IMG/VR virus record: IMGVR_UViG_3300033145_001347
Span: 1-24,210 of that record
Strand: one strand, 5' to 3'
Origin: a virus
DNA length: 24,210 nucleotides
A program made the position numbers and the translations under genes. The stretch's first letter is position 1. Each line of letters opens with the position of its first letter. Positions 1-7,333 of this stretch are shown here, piece after piece. Under the pieces are notes generated by a model, which was not told the DNA's origin, did no database searches, and worked only from the letters and a program-made list of their open reading frames with translations.

Positions 1-316
1 ATTCCTATCTTTTCCCGCCCATTCCCGCCTATTCCCGTACCCTTTTCCATTATCATACCATTTGCTTTCTTATAGCATATCAAGCAACCGGTCAGATGAT
101 ATATCATACGATAACATATTGCATTGTCAAATTGTTTTTCCGAGTACATTTGGGTACCCCGATGGAACCGGCCTGTTAAATAAGAGAATATGAAAAATGG
201 AAAATCGGAGAATTCCGCGTTTGTTTCGGACCAGAACCGTTTTATAAGAAAGCAAATGGTATGATAATGGAAAAGGGTACGGGAATAGGCGGGAATGGGC
301 GGGAAAAGATAGGAAT
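1..316. repeat. 316-bp element with perfect 74-bp inverted arms
   Basis: Bases 1-74 are the exact reverse complement of 243-316. The arms contain short iterations of ATTCCCG. The 168-bp centre has no convincing ORF but includes the palindrome ATGATATATCAT at 96-107. Perfect arms of this length suggest a recent miniature transposable element (MITE-like) or a folded transcript. The left arm touches the window edge, so the element may extend further left and a target-site duplication cannot be judged. It lies outside the likely phage end and is probably host sequence. Confidence 0.8.
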
Positions 317-725
317 TAGAGTGTGTTAGGAGAGAGGGGATGGGAGAAAGTGAGGTTTGCGAAAAAATAAAAAATGTGGTGAGATTTGCAAATGGTTTGC
401 GACAAATTATAACGCTATTTTTTGAGCACACCAATGTGTAAATAATAATATATTTGACATAATCCCCTCCTTTTTTATCTAATTTTTGGTTCCGGCTTGA
501 GCCCTCCAAGCCGGAACCAAAGCCGGAACCGATTATTTAAGCCGGAACCGTATCTTTTTTCTTGTTATTTCGTAATATTAAGCGTGATCAACTCTAAAAA
601 ATAATTTTTTCAAGCCGGAACCGGTTTTTAAAAAAAACAAAAACAAACGATTTTTATGTAAATTTTAAAATTTTAAACTTCAATCTAAAAAACACTTATT
701 TTTAAACCTTAAAAACTTACATAAA
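317..725. other. Gene-free left-end region of the prophage
   Basis: This AT-rich stretch has no supported ORF. It lies downstream of the leftward repressor gene, where Mu-type phages carry attL. It contains five CCGGAACC-type sites (separate entry) and the 16-mer ATTTGCAAATGGTTTG at 384-399, which recurs at 8375-8390. The host-phage junction is probably between about 317 and 487, but no terminus can be fixed because the right end of the phage is not in the window. Confidence 0.5.
486..624. repeat. Cluster of five CCGGAACC-type sites, candidate transposase end-binding sites
   Basis: Copies of [CAT]AAGCCGGAACC lie at 507-518, 519-530, 538-549 and 611-622, with one inverted copy at 488-499. The inverted copy and the 507 copy form a 14-bp perfect palindrome (486-499 with 507-520) around a 7-base spacer. 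I did not find the site elsewhere in the window. Mu transposase binds several sites at each phage end, so position and multiplicity fit attL. They could instead be operators for another regulator. A terminator role is less likely because no T run follows the palindrome on either strand. Confidence 0.5.
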
Positions 726-1313
726 TCACATTGCCTGCTTTTTGATAGGCTCGGCGTCCGGCGAGTCCGGAGCCGGGAGAGTTTCCTCCAGGCGGCCCTC
801 TAAGGCAGCCACCCTCTCTTTTAATTCTTCACATTCTTTCCTTAAATCCTTAATTTCGTTGGTTTGCTGTTGAACCTGGCACTCTCTGCGAGCGGATATC
901 TGAAATGCGTGGATGTTGGCCTGGATAGCAGGAATCAGGACAGGATCTCTTGAATCAAATATCTCTTTTAACCCTGATACGGCCTTACCAAACTCATCCA
1001 CATCCACATCAGTATTATAGCCGGCTCCAGGGGCAGGCACATGCAAGGCAGATATTTCTTCCTCTTTATATATAGGTACTGTTTTTGTGTCAATATACCG
1101 TTCCCCCCGCCCCGTTAAAATCCATACTGGATTAACATTAAACTCTTTACAAAGGTTTTCAATAAATTGTGCATTCGGGGTGTTCCTTAATTGTTTATAA
1201 TTATTTATTATTTCCTTACTATACCCTAATTTCTTACCCAATTTAATATTAGATAGATGATATTTTTTAATAATATCAAATATTATCCATTTTGTTCTTT
1301 CTTTTAAATTCAA
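726..1313 (-). CDS. c: CI-type phage repressor with C-terminal coiled coil
   Basis: This is the likely lysogeny repressor. Residues about 10-73 resemble the CI-repressor helix-turn-helix family: a recognition region around GKKLGYSKEIINNYK, then the characteristic NPVWILTGRGERY. Residues about 148-178 form a Glu/Lys/Arg-rich coiled coil, probably for oligomerisation. No S24 (LexA-type) self-cleaving peptidase domain is visible, so inactivation would need another trigger. I chose the TTG start at 1313 because AAAAGGGG lies 6 bases upstream. A longer reading from 1394 would add a hydrophobic, AT-biased leader that runs through the operator array. The gene is leftward and divergent from the early operon, as in Mu. 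DNA-binding function is a family inference; the operator assignment rests on position. Confidence 0.8.
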   Translation of the reverse strand: MNLKERTKWIIFDIIKKYHLSNIKLGKKLGYSKEIINNYKQLRNTPNAQFIENLCKEFNVNPVWILTGRGERYIDTKTVPIYKEEEISALHVPAPGAGYNTDVDVDEFGKAVSGLKEIFDSRDPVLIPAIQANIHAFQISARRECQVQQQTNEIKDLRKECEELKERVAALEGRLEETLPAPDSPDAEPIKKQAM

Positions 1314-1328
1314 AAAAACCCCTTTTAA

Positions 1329-1390
1329 GGTTGTATTTAAATACAATTTAAATACAACCTTAAATACAACCAAGCAAATTAAATACAACC
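1329..1390. promoter_or_regulatory. Operator array of TTAAATACAACC repeats
   Basis: Direct copies of TTAAATACAACC lie at 1348-1359, 1360-1371 and 1379-1390. A partial copy (TTAAATACAA) is at 1337-1346 and an inverted copy (GGTTGTATTTAA) at 1329-1340. The array begins 16 bp upstream of the repressor's TTG start and lies between it and the divergent early promoter. It is the natural binding site for the repressor, allowing autoregulation and early silencing. Confidence 0.7.
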
Positions 1391-1472
1391 ACACTAATCT
1401 TTAATAAATACACTAAATTACATATTAGTAGTAAAAATATACAAATAAGCTTAATTAAACCTCATCTTTTTC

Positions 1473-1501
1473 TTGACAGCGGTTTTTATAAGGTTTATAG
1501 G
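1473..1501 (+). promoter_or_regulatory. Candidate early promoter (sigma-70 type)
   Basis: A TTGACA -35 box at 1473-1478 and a TATAGG -10 box at 1496-1501 are separated by 17 bases. It points into the early operon. A strong Shine-Dalgarno GGGAGG at 1536-1541 precedes an ATG at 1548. The reading frame from that ATG runs antisense to the gene at 1564-2010 and does not look like a real protein. Confidence 0.6.
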
Positions 1502-1563
1502 TTAAATCATCAACTAAATAAAAATCTTAAAAAAGGGAGGCAATAAAATGCAAAGTTTTCCCC

Positions 1564-2010
1564 TCAGTCAAACCATCCACGCTGCTCTCGAACACGCCAC
1601 GAGTGAATCAATCCTTCCTTCAAAAAATCACCAAAATCAGCGGGAAACACATGATCATCATCAGGAAGATCCTGCAGGGCTTTTTCAAAATAAAAAAACC
1701 GTTCCCAGAGATAATACTGAAGCTCAATATCCTGATTTGCAATCGTTTTGGCGTGATCCGTCCGGTCGGAAGATAATAAACAAACCAGGGCTTCAACATC
1801 CTTTACCCTGGCTTTTCGCCTGGCATGCCAGGATGGTGTATCTCTATGGATAGCGAAATACTCATTAATTTTTTTCAGGAGTTGAACCGGAAATAATATA
1901 TTTTTGTAACGCTGAAGTTTTTCAAGAGCTTCGGTTTTAGGCATAAACACAAATTTTGTTTTTTTGTCGAATTTGGCCACATCAATCACCTTAACCTTAT
2001 TATGAGACAT
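1564..2010 (-). CDS. Unrecognised 148-aa protein, antisense to the early leader
   Basis: I do not recognise the family. The protein is soluble, mostly helical and charged, with no membrane segment or signal peptide. Its aromatic and charged pattern looks far more protein-like than the H/Q-rich reading of the opposite strand. The ATG at 2010 overlaps the first codons of ner. A GTG at 1989 with AAGG upstream is an alternative start that avoids the overlap. Its stop lies 16 bases inside the reading frame that starts at the strong ribosome site upstream of 1548. Transcription from the early promoter would therefore run antisense through the whole gene. It may be a lysogenic-state or immunity gene, but that is inference from orientation only. 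Confidence 0.55.
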   Translation of the reverse strand: MSHNKVKVIDVAKFDKKTKFVFMPKTEALEKLQRYKNILFPVQLLKKINEYFAIHRDTPSWHARRKARVKDVEALVCLLSSDRTDHAKTIANQDIELQYYLWERFFYFEKALQDLPDDDHVFPADFGDFLKEGLIHSWRVREQRGWFD

Positions 2011-2271
2011 AACAATATGGATATGGAACCGAATGAAATCCGGGTAGCCATAATGAGAGCCAAAACGAGCCAGTCGGTTATAGCTAGAGAATTGGGCGTA
2101 TCCGCCACAGCCATAAATCGCGTCATTGAAGGCAACAGTGTGTCTGATCGAATCAGGCAGGCAATAGCAGTCGCAATCAATGAAGATGTTCGCCGGATTT
2201 GGCCCTCTACCTATATAATACACGGAGGCCCAAGGAAACCCGGCCGTCCGATCCAACAGGTTAATAAATAA
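2002..2271 (+). CDS. ner: Ner-like helix-turn-helix regulator
   Basis: The 89-residue protein carries a helix-turn-helix at about residues 24-43 (SQSVIARELGVSATAINRVI) followed by a basic region, matching the Ner/Nlp type. In Mu, Ner damps early and repressor transcription during lytic growth, and it is the first early gene, as here. No good Shine-Dalgarno precedes ATG 2002 or the in-frame ATGs at 2017 and 2023, which is odd next to the strong, apparently unused site at 1536. The C-terminal PRKPGRP stretch is basic and could extend DNA contact. Confidence 0.75.
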   Translation: MRHNNMDMEPNEIRVAIMRAKTSQSVIARELGVSATAINRVIEGNSVSDRIRQAIAVAINEDVRRIWPSTYIIHGGPRKPGRPIQQVNK

Positions 2272-2356
2272 ACCTTTTTTATAGGTAAGTCAACGTGAGA
2301 TTTTTGATGATATTTGGACGTATATTCTATTTGTTACGGACAAAAAGGGTAACAAA

Positions 2357-2782
2357 ATGACGAAGCATATACAGATGACTTTGTTTAATGCGCCGACATT
2401 ACATATTTCAAGGCCGTTGAAAGAAGCGATGGATGCAGCTTCCAGGCACAGCGGGATGTCGCGGGCTCAGATCGTAGATAAAATGAATGATCTTGCGGAT
2501 CGGCACGGAGTCAGCCTGGTATCCGGAAACAGCAACCGGCTGAAACTGGATACATTTGAAAAATGGCTTAATGTGAATGAAAAAAACAGGAATATAAGGT
2601 TAAAAACCCTACCGATTTTTTGCGCTGTTGTAAAAGACATTACCCCTCTCAATATTATTGCCCAGCCGCTAGGCGCAAAAGTGATTGGGCCGGAAGATCA
2701 ACGGCTGCTCAAATGGGCGAAAGCCTATCATAACGCAAAAGAATCCCGGAAAATCATGCGGCAACTGGAGACTGACTTATAA
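2357..2782 (+). CDS. Conserved-type Mu-like early protein, function unknown
   Basis: This 141-aa protein sits between ner and the transposase, a place where Mu-like phages of related hosts often carry a protein of this style (recollection, not searched). Residues about 33-70 (MSRAQIVDKMNDLADRHGV onward) look like a helix-turn-helix that reads sequence or protein. The rest is helical and ends in a basic, charged tail. AAGGGT lies about 8 bases upstream of the ATG. The stop overlaps the transposase start (TAATG), indicating translational coupling, so a role in regulating or assisting transposition is plausible but unproven. Confidence 0.7.
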   Translation: MTKHIQMTLFNAPTLHISRPLKEAMDAASRHSGMSRAQIVDKMNDLADRHGVSLVSGNSNRLKLDTFEKWLNVNEKNRNIRLKTLPIFCAVVKDITPLNIIAQPLGAKVIGPEDQRLLKWAKAYHNAKESRKIMRQLETDL

Positions 2783-5151
2783 TGGAAGCAGGGACAGGGA
2801 TTGAGATTACTCTCACGGCAAAGCAGATTGCGGATATGAAAGGAATTACCGTGCAGGCGGTTCACAAGTTAGGGAAAAAAGAGGGGTGGCAATATAAAAC
2901 CGTTAACGGCCGGGGAAAACCGCGCAAGGAATATTTATTTTCTTCTCTGCCCGGCGAGATTCAAAATTTATACCTTATATATAAAGGCAGGGGAGAAAAC
3001 CAGGGGTCAGGGGTTAGGGATCAGGGAGAAAACCAGGGGTCAGGGGTTAGGGATCAGGGAGAAAACCAGGGATCAGGGGTTAGGGATCAGGGAGAAAACC
3101 AGGGATCAGGGGTTAGGGATCAGGGGGCGAATCTGCCGGTGAGGGTGGATAACCTGATTGGCGTGCCGGGTGAGACAGACGAAAAAAATGATCCCTGGCT
3201 CAGCCTGCCGGAATCCGTGAGGGAATCGGGATATCGGATTTTGCAGACAGTGAACCATGCACGCGATATCAAGGAGCGCACAAAGAAGGGTAAAACAAAA
3301 GCTCTGAAATTGTATGCGGCACGCGAAGAGATATCATATGCCACGCTCGCGCGGCATATTAAAAAGGCGGATCGCGCCCTGGTTAAAGCAAATAAGTCCG
3401 GCGCTGATACGATTTATGCGCAGATCAAGGCCCTGACATATAAATACGGCGCAAATAAAAATACGGTACGCTCGTTTGACGAGGCGGCGATAATGTTTGC
3501 CTGGTCTCAATACTGCACGCAAAAGCATCTTAATTTGTCTGATGTTTATGAGGAAACGATAAACACGGCCTATTCGGCAGGCTGGAAAACCGGGTCGTAT
3601 GATTCCCTGGTGCGGATCATCAATAAGATGGACCCGGCTACGCGTACGCGCTCACGCAAAGGGGAGCGCAGATTTGAGGCCGATCATCTTAAAAAAATCG
3701 TGCGCAACTACGAAGAGATCTGGTCTAATTTTCAATGGTGCGGGGATCATCATATTTTTGATGTATTTGTAAAACTGCCGGACGGCAAGGGTGGATGGAC
3801 ATTCAAACGTCCCTGGCTCACGGCCTGGATGGATATGGCCAGCCGGTCGATCATGGGCTGGGTGATATCGTTCAATCCTAATTCGCGCTGCATTGCAATG
3901 GCCCTGGCTCACGGAATTAAGGATAAAAACGATCCTAATTTTCCACAGCACGGCCTGCCATCGAGCGTATATATTGATAACGGCAAGGATTACCGGGCAA
4001 AGTATCTAAACGGCGAAGAGATTAAAATCGGCAAAATCGATTACCCGGACATTATCGAAAAATACGCGGCCCTGGGCATAGAGCCGTTTTATATTGACCT
4101 GGAGTATGATCCTGACCAGGATGCCTGGGTGAAAAAGCGCGGCAAAAAGAATATCACGATCAAGGGCATCAGGGTCGGAGGCGTGTATGCACGGCTGAGC
4201 ATCAGTCAACATTATGCGCGGGCCTATCATCCCTGGGCAAAACCTATTGAGCGTATGTTTCGTAATGTTGTGCAGGGATTTTCCAGGCATCTGCCGGGAT
4301 GGTGCGGGTCAGGCCATGATCAGCGCCCGGAAAAGCTTAACTTTGAACTGAAACGCGGGACCGTGTTGACCCTCGATGAGTTTTGCGATGCCTGGTATGG
4401 CTGGGTCACGAACAAATATCATAAACAAAAACACACGGGACACGGCATGAACGGAATGAGCCCTGACCAGGCATTTAAGGCCAAACTCCAAAATCCTACA
4501 AAAGTCTCGCCTCAACTCCTCGATTTTGCATTGCTGAAAAAAGACCGGGTTAAAATGTATAACTGGGGATTTAATCTTAACGGCCGGCAGTATGAACCTG
4601 ATCTGCCGGTTAACCTTCACGGCGGAAACATTGCTAATCATATTATCGGCGAGTGGGTCCAGATATATCACGACTATGATCACAAGACCGTCCGGATCTA
4701 CAAGGACGGTGAATATTTATGCAACGGCAAACCCCTGGACCGGGCTTCCTTTATGGACCCGGATAACCCGGTAATGGTTGATGGGCTGAGAATGCAGGCG
4801 TATCAGACTAAAGCGGCGAAGGCAGTGATGGCGGCGGTTAACAGCCATCCTGCGGCCTCGGCAGGCGTGTCTGAAACGGGAGAGCTGCTCCGGTTAAGTG
4901 CAGGGGAAGAAGAACAAGGGCAAGGGCAGGGATCAGGGGTTGGGGATCAGGGGTCGGAGGCGGAAGTAATACCGATTACGCGGGATGAGCGGTACCGGCA
5001 AATACTCAAAAAGGTTGCCGGGAAAATGGCGATATCGGAAAAAGACAGGGTTTTCCAGGAGGATTTTGAGAAAACGCAGGAATACATGGAATCAGCAGAT
5101 CTTTATAGGGCCGAATTTGAATATATGGAATATCAGGCTAATGGCTCATAA
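2782..5151 (+). CDS. A: MuA-type DDE transposase
   Basis: It catalyses strand cutting and joining at the phage ends. Residues about 9-60 form the Mu-type winged-helix DNA-binding domain (LTAKQIADMKGITVQAVHKL). Residues about 315-500 form the RNase H-like core. By alignment to MuA from memory, the catalytic triad is D322 (CGDHHIFDVFV), D399 (VYIDNGKDY) and E490 (KPIERMFR). The mu-type beta-barrel follows at about 590-660, and a charged C-terminal tail probably contacts MuB. At 789 aa it is longer than MuA (663 aa). Part of the excess is a 44-residue repeat at about residues 71-114 made of four 11-residue units, plus a second patch near residues 709-724, both derived from the phage's GGGRTYA repeats. 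All catalytic residues are present, so it is probably active. Confidence 0.95.
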   Translation: MEAGTGIEITLTAKQIADMKGITVQAVHKLGKKEGWQYKTVNGRGKPRKEYLFSSLPGEIQNLYLIYKGRGENQGSGVRDQGENQGSGVRDQGENQGSGVRDQGENQGSGVRDQGANLPVRVDNLIGVPGETDEKNDPWLSLPESVRESGYRILQTVNHARDIKERTKKGKTKALKLYAAREEISYATLARHIKKADRALVKANKSGADTIYAQIKALTYKYGANKNTVRSFDEAAIMFAWSQYCTQKHLNLSDVYEETINTAYSAGWKTGSYDSLVRIINKMDPATRTRSRKGERRFEADHLKKIVRNYEEIWSNFQWCGDHHIFDVFVKLPDGKGGWTFKRPWLTAWMDMASRSIMGWVISFNPNSRCIAMALAHGIKDKNDPNFPQHGLPSSVYIDNGKDYRAKYLNGEEIKIGKIDYPDIIEKYAALGIEPFYIDLEYDPDQDAWVKKRGKKNITIKGIRVGGVYARLSISQHYARAYHPWAKPIERMFRNVVQGFSRHLPGWCGSGHDQRPEKLNFELKRGTVLTLDEFCDAWYGWVTNKYHKQKHTGHGMNGMSPDQAFKAKLQNPTKVSPQLLDFALLKKDRVKMYNWGFNLNGRQYEPDLPVNLHGGNIANHIIGEWVQIYHDYDHKTVRIYKDGEYLCNGKPLDRASFMDPDNPVMVDGLRMQAYQTKAAKAVMAAVNSHPAASAGVSETGELLRLSAGEEEQGQGQGSGVGDQGSEAEVIPITRDERYRQILKKVAGKMAISEKDRVFQEDFEKTQEYMESADLYRAEFEYMEYQANGS
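2991..3122 (+). repeat. Four 33-bp repeats inside the transposase gene
   Basis: Four near-identical 33-bp units (2991-3023, 3024-3056, 3057-3089, 3090-3122) encode GENQGSGVRDQ four times. Each is built from the same GGGGTCA/GGGTTA/GGGATCA words that fill intergenic gaps here. The array lies between the N-terminal DNA-binding domain and the next domain, so it acts as a flexible linker. A shorter patch of the same type is at about 4915-4960 near the C-terminus. Confidence 0.9.
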
Positions 5152-5169
5152 TTTTTAAAAGGAGGCAGG

Positions 5170-5913
5170 ATGAATAAAGTCTTTTTCAGGACAAATAATT
5201 ATAACCGTATGGTTGCTGCTGTAACAGCACTGGTTAAACGTGATCCGAGCCTGCCGGGCCTGGGATTGATATACGGAAAATGGGGGTTCGGAAAATCAGA
5301 GGCGGTTGATTACTATTATAGTGTGGAAGATATTTTTTATATAGCTGTAGAGCGGCTCTGGAGGCCGCGACGGCTGCTGGAAGAGATGTGCGAAGTGATG
5401 AACCTGGGTGATCCGGTATACAGGCTGGACAGGCTGTCGGACCAGGTGTGCGACGGGTTGCGGAGATGGAACAAGCCTCTCTTTATAGATGAGGGGGATT
5501 ACCTGCTGAAAAACGGAGTTATGCTCGATGTGATACGTGACATCCACGAAAAAACACGGGTACCTATTATAATGATAGGCATGGAATCGGCCCTGAAAAA
5601 ATTACACAGGCACGGGCAATTTTTATCGCGAATACTGCCGGCCGGAATCGTGGAGTTTATGCCTGTGACGCCCCCGGAAATCAGGCTGATAATCAATAAA
5701 TGGACAGGATTAACAATGGAGATCAATGCCGCAGAGCTGTTTTGTCAGTACACGGATGGGGATTTTCGGTATATTGTTGGATATTTACTCTCGATGGAAG
5801 AGAGCTGTAATACAATGAACACAAAAACGATAGATGCGAAGATGGTGGAATCGGTAGTTAACAGGATGTCAGGGCGAAAGCAGGTGAAAATCAAACAAAG
5901 GATAATCAAATAA
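5170..5913 (+). CDS. B: MuB-type AAA+ ATPase, target-capture protein
   Basis: MuB proteins bind target DNA, activate the transposase and give target immunity. This protein has Walker A (GKWGFGKS, residues 36-43), Walker B (PLFIDEGD, D107/E108), a sensor-1-like strand (IIMIGMES, about 133-140) and a likely arginine finger (R154 in FLSRIL). At 247 aa it is shorter than MuB (312 aa) because the ATPase starts almost at the N-terminus and the N-terminal helix-turn-helix of MuB is missing. The next gene, which overlaps it by one base, encodes a double winged-helix protein that might supply DNA binding. A strong AAGGAGG ribosome site precedes the start. Confidence 0.92.
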   Translation: MNKVFFRTNNYNRMVAAVTALVKRDPSLPGLGLIYGKWGFGKSEAVDYYYSVEDIFYIAVERLWRPRRLLEEMCEVMNLGDPVYRLDRLSDQVCDGLRRWNKPLFIDEGDYLLKNGVMLDVIRDIHEKTRVPIIMIGMESALKKLHRHGQFLSRILPAGIVEFMPVTPPEIRLIINKWTGLTMEINAAELFCQYTDGDFRYIVGYLLSMEESCNTMNTKTIDAKMVESVVNRMSGRKQVKIKQRIIK

Positions 5914-6551
5914 TGGCGAGCATACAATCACTTGTCGGAAAAGCGCTTAAAGCGCATAAAATTATGCGCATAGCTGATATCCGGGATCTCATAGGACTGT
6001 CCGGGGCAAAAGGCTGGGCAAGGGTTAACAGGGCAGTACATGACCTGACGAAATCCGGCGAGATAGAGCGATGGAGCCACGGCCGGTACCGCTGGGTAGG
6101 TGGTAAAAAACCGGACATCCGATACTATAAAAAACAGATACAAATATGGCGTCTGATGTGGATCAAAACAAGGCGAAATGAAGCCTTTTCCGTACGCGAT
6201 CTGCACGAGGCTACAGGCGTGGCATACTATACAATTGTACAGTATGTCACATACCTTAAAAAAAACGGGTACCTGACCCCGGCCGGAAAGCGGCGGGCAT
6301 ACAAAACCGCGGCCCCGCTTTATCTTGTGGCTGCGGAGAGGATGAAACAAACAGACCCCCCCTTAAAAAAGCGTGTGCGAAAAACAGCAGAGATTGAAAA
6401 ACGCCTGGACACGGTCAGGGAGCTGGCAGCGGAGTTTTTCAGGATCGAGGATACACGCAAAGATACGATTCAGGGGCTTATAGGCATTGCTGACAAGATC
6501 GTCGGGGAATTAAGGGCAGGGATAAAGGGCAGGGATAAAGGGCAGGGATAA
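5913..6551 (+). CDS. Tandem winged-helix DNA-binding protein
   Basis: The start overlaps the MuB-type stop (TAATG), so the two are translationally coupled. Residues about 5-62 and 85-135 look like two winged helices: the first ends in GEIERWSHGRYRWVG, the second contains HEATGVAYYTIVQYVTYLKKNGYLT. The C-terminal third is a charged helix. The last ten residues (GIKGRDKGQG) come from the G-rich repeat, which has replaced or extended the original end of the gene. Function is not known. Coupling to an ATPase that lacks its own DNA-binding domain suggests a partner role, which is inference. Confidence 0.75.
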   Translation: MASIQSLVGKALKAHKIMRIADIRDLIGLSGAKGWARVNRAVHDLTKSGEIERWSHGRYRWVGGKKPDIRYYKKQIQIWRLMWIKTRRNEAFSVRDLHEATGVAYYTIVQYVTYLKKNGYLTPAGKRRAYKTAAPLYLVAAERMKQTDPPLKKRVRKTAEIEKRLDTVRELAAEFFRIEDTRKDTIQGLIGIADKIVGELRAGIKGRDKGQG

Positions 6552-6660
6552 AATGCAGGGGTCAGGGAATAGGGGTTAGGGGTTTTTGAGCAGGCTACGC
6601 CTGCGATCCCTGATCCCTAATCCCTGCTTTTTCCCTGACCCCTGCATTTTAACCCCTGTA
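6519..6660. repeat. G-rich heptamer repeat folding into a long hairpin
   Basis: Degenerate GGGRTYA words run on the plus strand to about 6582 and on the minus strand from about 6605. Bases 6550-6569 are the exact reverse complement of 6631-6650 (20 bp). The centre holds a second perfect hairpin, GCAGGCTACGCCTGC at 6590-6604. The same core and layout recur at 8227-8355. The element includes the end of the preceding gene. Confidence 0.85.
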
Positions 6661-6668
6661 GTTAAGAA

Positions 6669-6929
6669 ATGAAAATATCGAAACATTTTTGTGACAGGTG
6701 GCAGGAACGGGTCAAAAGGCCGGTGCCGACTGCAAAAGAGATAGGCGACATGGTTAATGAGGCGGTATTATTGCAGAGGTACAGGGATGTTTTCACGCCA
6801 AGAGGGCGGCGGATCACTATTTTGGCGTTGTACTGGTCGGTTGATGAAAGCTTGATTTTAAAAGTTGATGAAAAGAGCGGTGTTGCGGTGACAGTGTTGA
6901 CGGCGGACATGCGTGAAGAGGAGGTATGA
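6669..6929 (+). CDS. Small early protein of unknown function
   Basis: The 86-residue protein begins MKISKHFCDRWQERV and continues as mixed alpha/beta with a strand-rich C-terminal half (LYWSVDESLILKVDEKSGVAVTVLTA). The CDRWxERV opening recalls small phage proteins that may adopt a RelE/BrnT-like fold, but no catalytic pattern can be assigned. There is no antitoxin-like partner next to it. It starts just after the hairpin element and its upstream region lacks a clear ribosome site. Confidence 0.65.
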   Translation: MKISKHFCDRWQERVKRPVPTAKEIGDMVNEAVLLQRYRDVFTPRGRRITILALYWSVDESLILKVDEKSGVAVTVLTADMREEEV

Positions 6930-6974
6930 TGAGATTGATGAGGGCAGGGATAAAGTACAGGGTTTAGGGGATCA

Positions 6975-6994
6975 TACTGTATAAATGTACAGTA
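6975..6994. promoter_or_regulatory. LexA-type SOS box
   Basis: TACTGTATAAATGTACAGTA matches the E. coli LexA consensus (CTGT-N8-ACAG, AT-rich spacer) at 18 of 20 positions by my reading. A possible -10 (TATAAA) lies inside it. It is 20 bases upstream of the ATG at 7014, in an otherwise short gap. It implies damage-responsive control of the downstream early genes if the host or a phage protein reads this box type. Confidence 0.65.
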
Positions 6995-7013
6995 GTTTTT
7001 GGGAGGGAAGATT

Positions 7014-7316
7014 ATGAAAAATCTGTCAGTGAGGGATCTCACAAAAGCGGAGTTGATTAAGGTTCTGGAGGCGGCGCTGTTTACTCCTTTGTCGCAAAAA
7101 ACGATAGCAGCATTCGTGGCTGCAAGAAAGGCCAGACAGGGGTTTGTTATAATTAAAGAGGCGAACGGGAAAATCGCCAGGGCGGATAAAATAAAAAATC
7201 GTGAAAAAAAAGCAGGCGAGTTGTTTAAGGCAAATCGCCTGCTGATCAAGGGTAGCGGGCTGATAGAAGAGGCGAATTGTCTGACGAAAACGTATTTGCC
7301 GGATAATTTTGGATAG
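7014..7316 (+). CDS. Small basic early protein downstream of an SOS-type box
   Basis: The 100-residue protein is basic, helical and unrecognised. It contains alternating hydrophobic and Lys-rich stretches (AAFVAARKARQGFVIIKEANGK; then DKIKNREKKAGELFKANRL), typical of a nucleic-acid-binding or partner protein. The ATG at 7014 is preceded by GGGAGGG; a TTG at 6999 would start inside the ribosome site and is less likely. If the SOS-type operator is functional, this is the first gene it controls. Confidence 0.7.
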   Translation: MKNLSVRDLTKAELIKVLEAALFTPLSQKTIAAFVAARKARQGFVIIKEANGKIARADKIKNREKKAGELFKANRLLIKGSGLIEEANCLTKTYLPDNFG

Positions 7317-7333
7317 CTAAAAGGGAGCAATGA

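Noticed and set aside
486-520. 14-bp palindrome as terminator of the repressor gene
   Set aside because: No T run follows the stem on the minus strand, and the half-site recurs as single copies, favouring a protein-binding site.
1548-1853. 101-aa plus-strand ORF with a strong ribosome site
   Set aside because: The product is H/Q/P-rich and lacks protein-like patterning; it is the antisense reading of a more convincing minus-strand gene.
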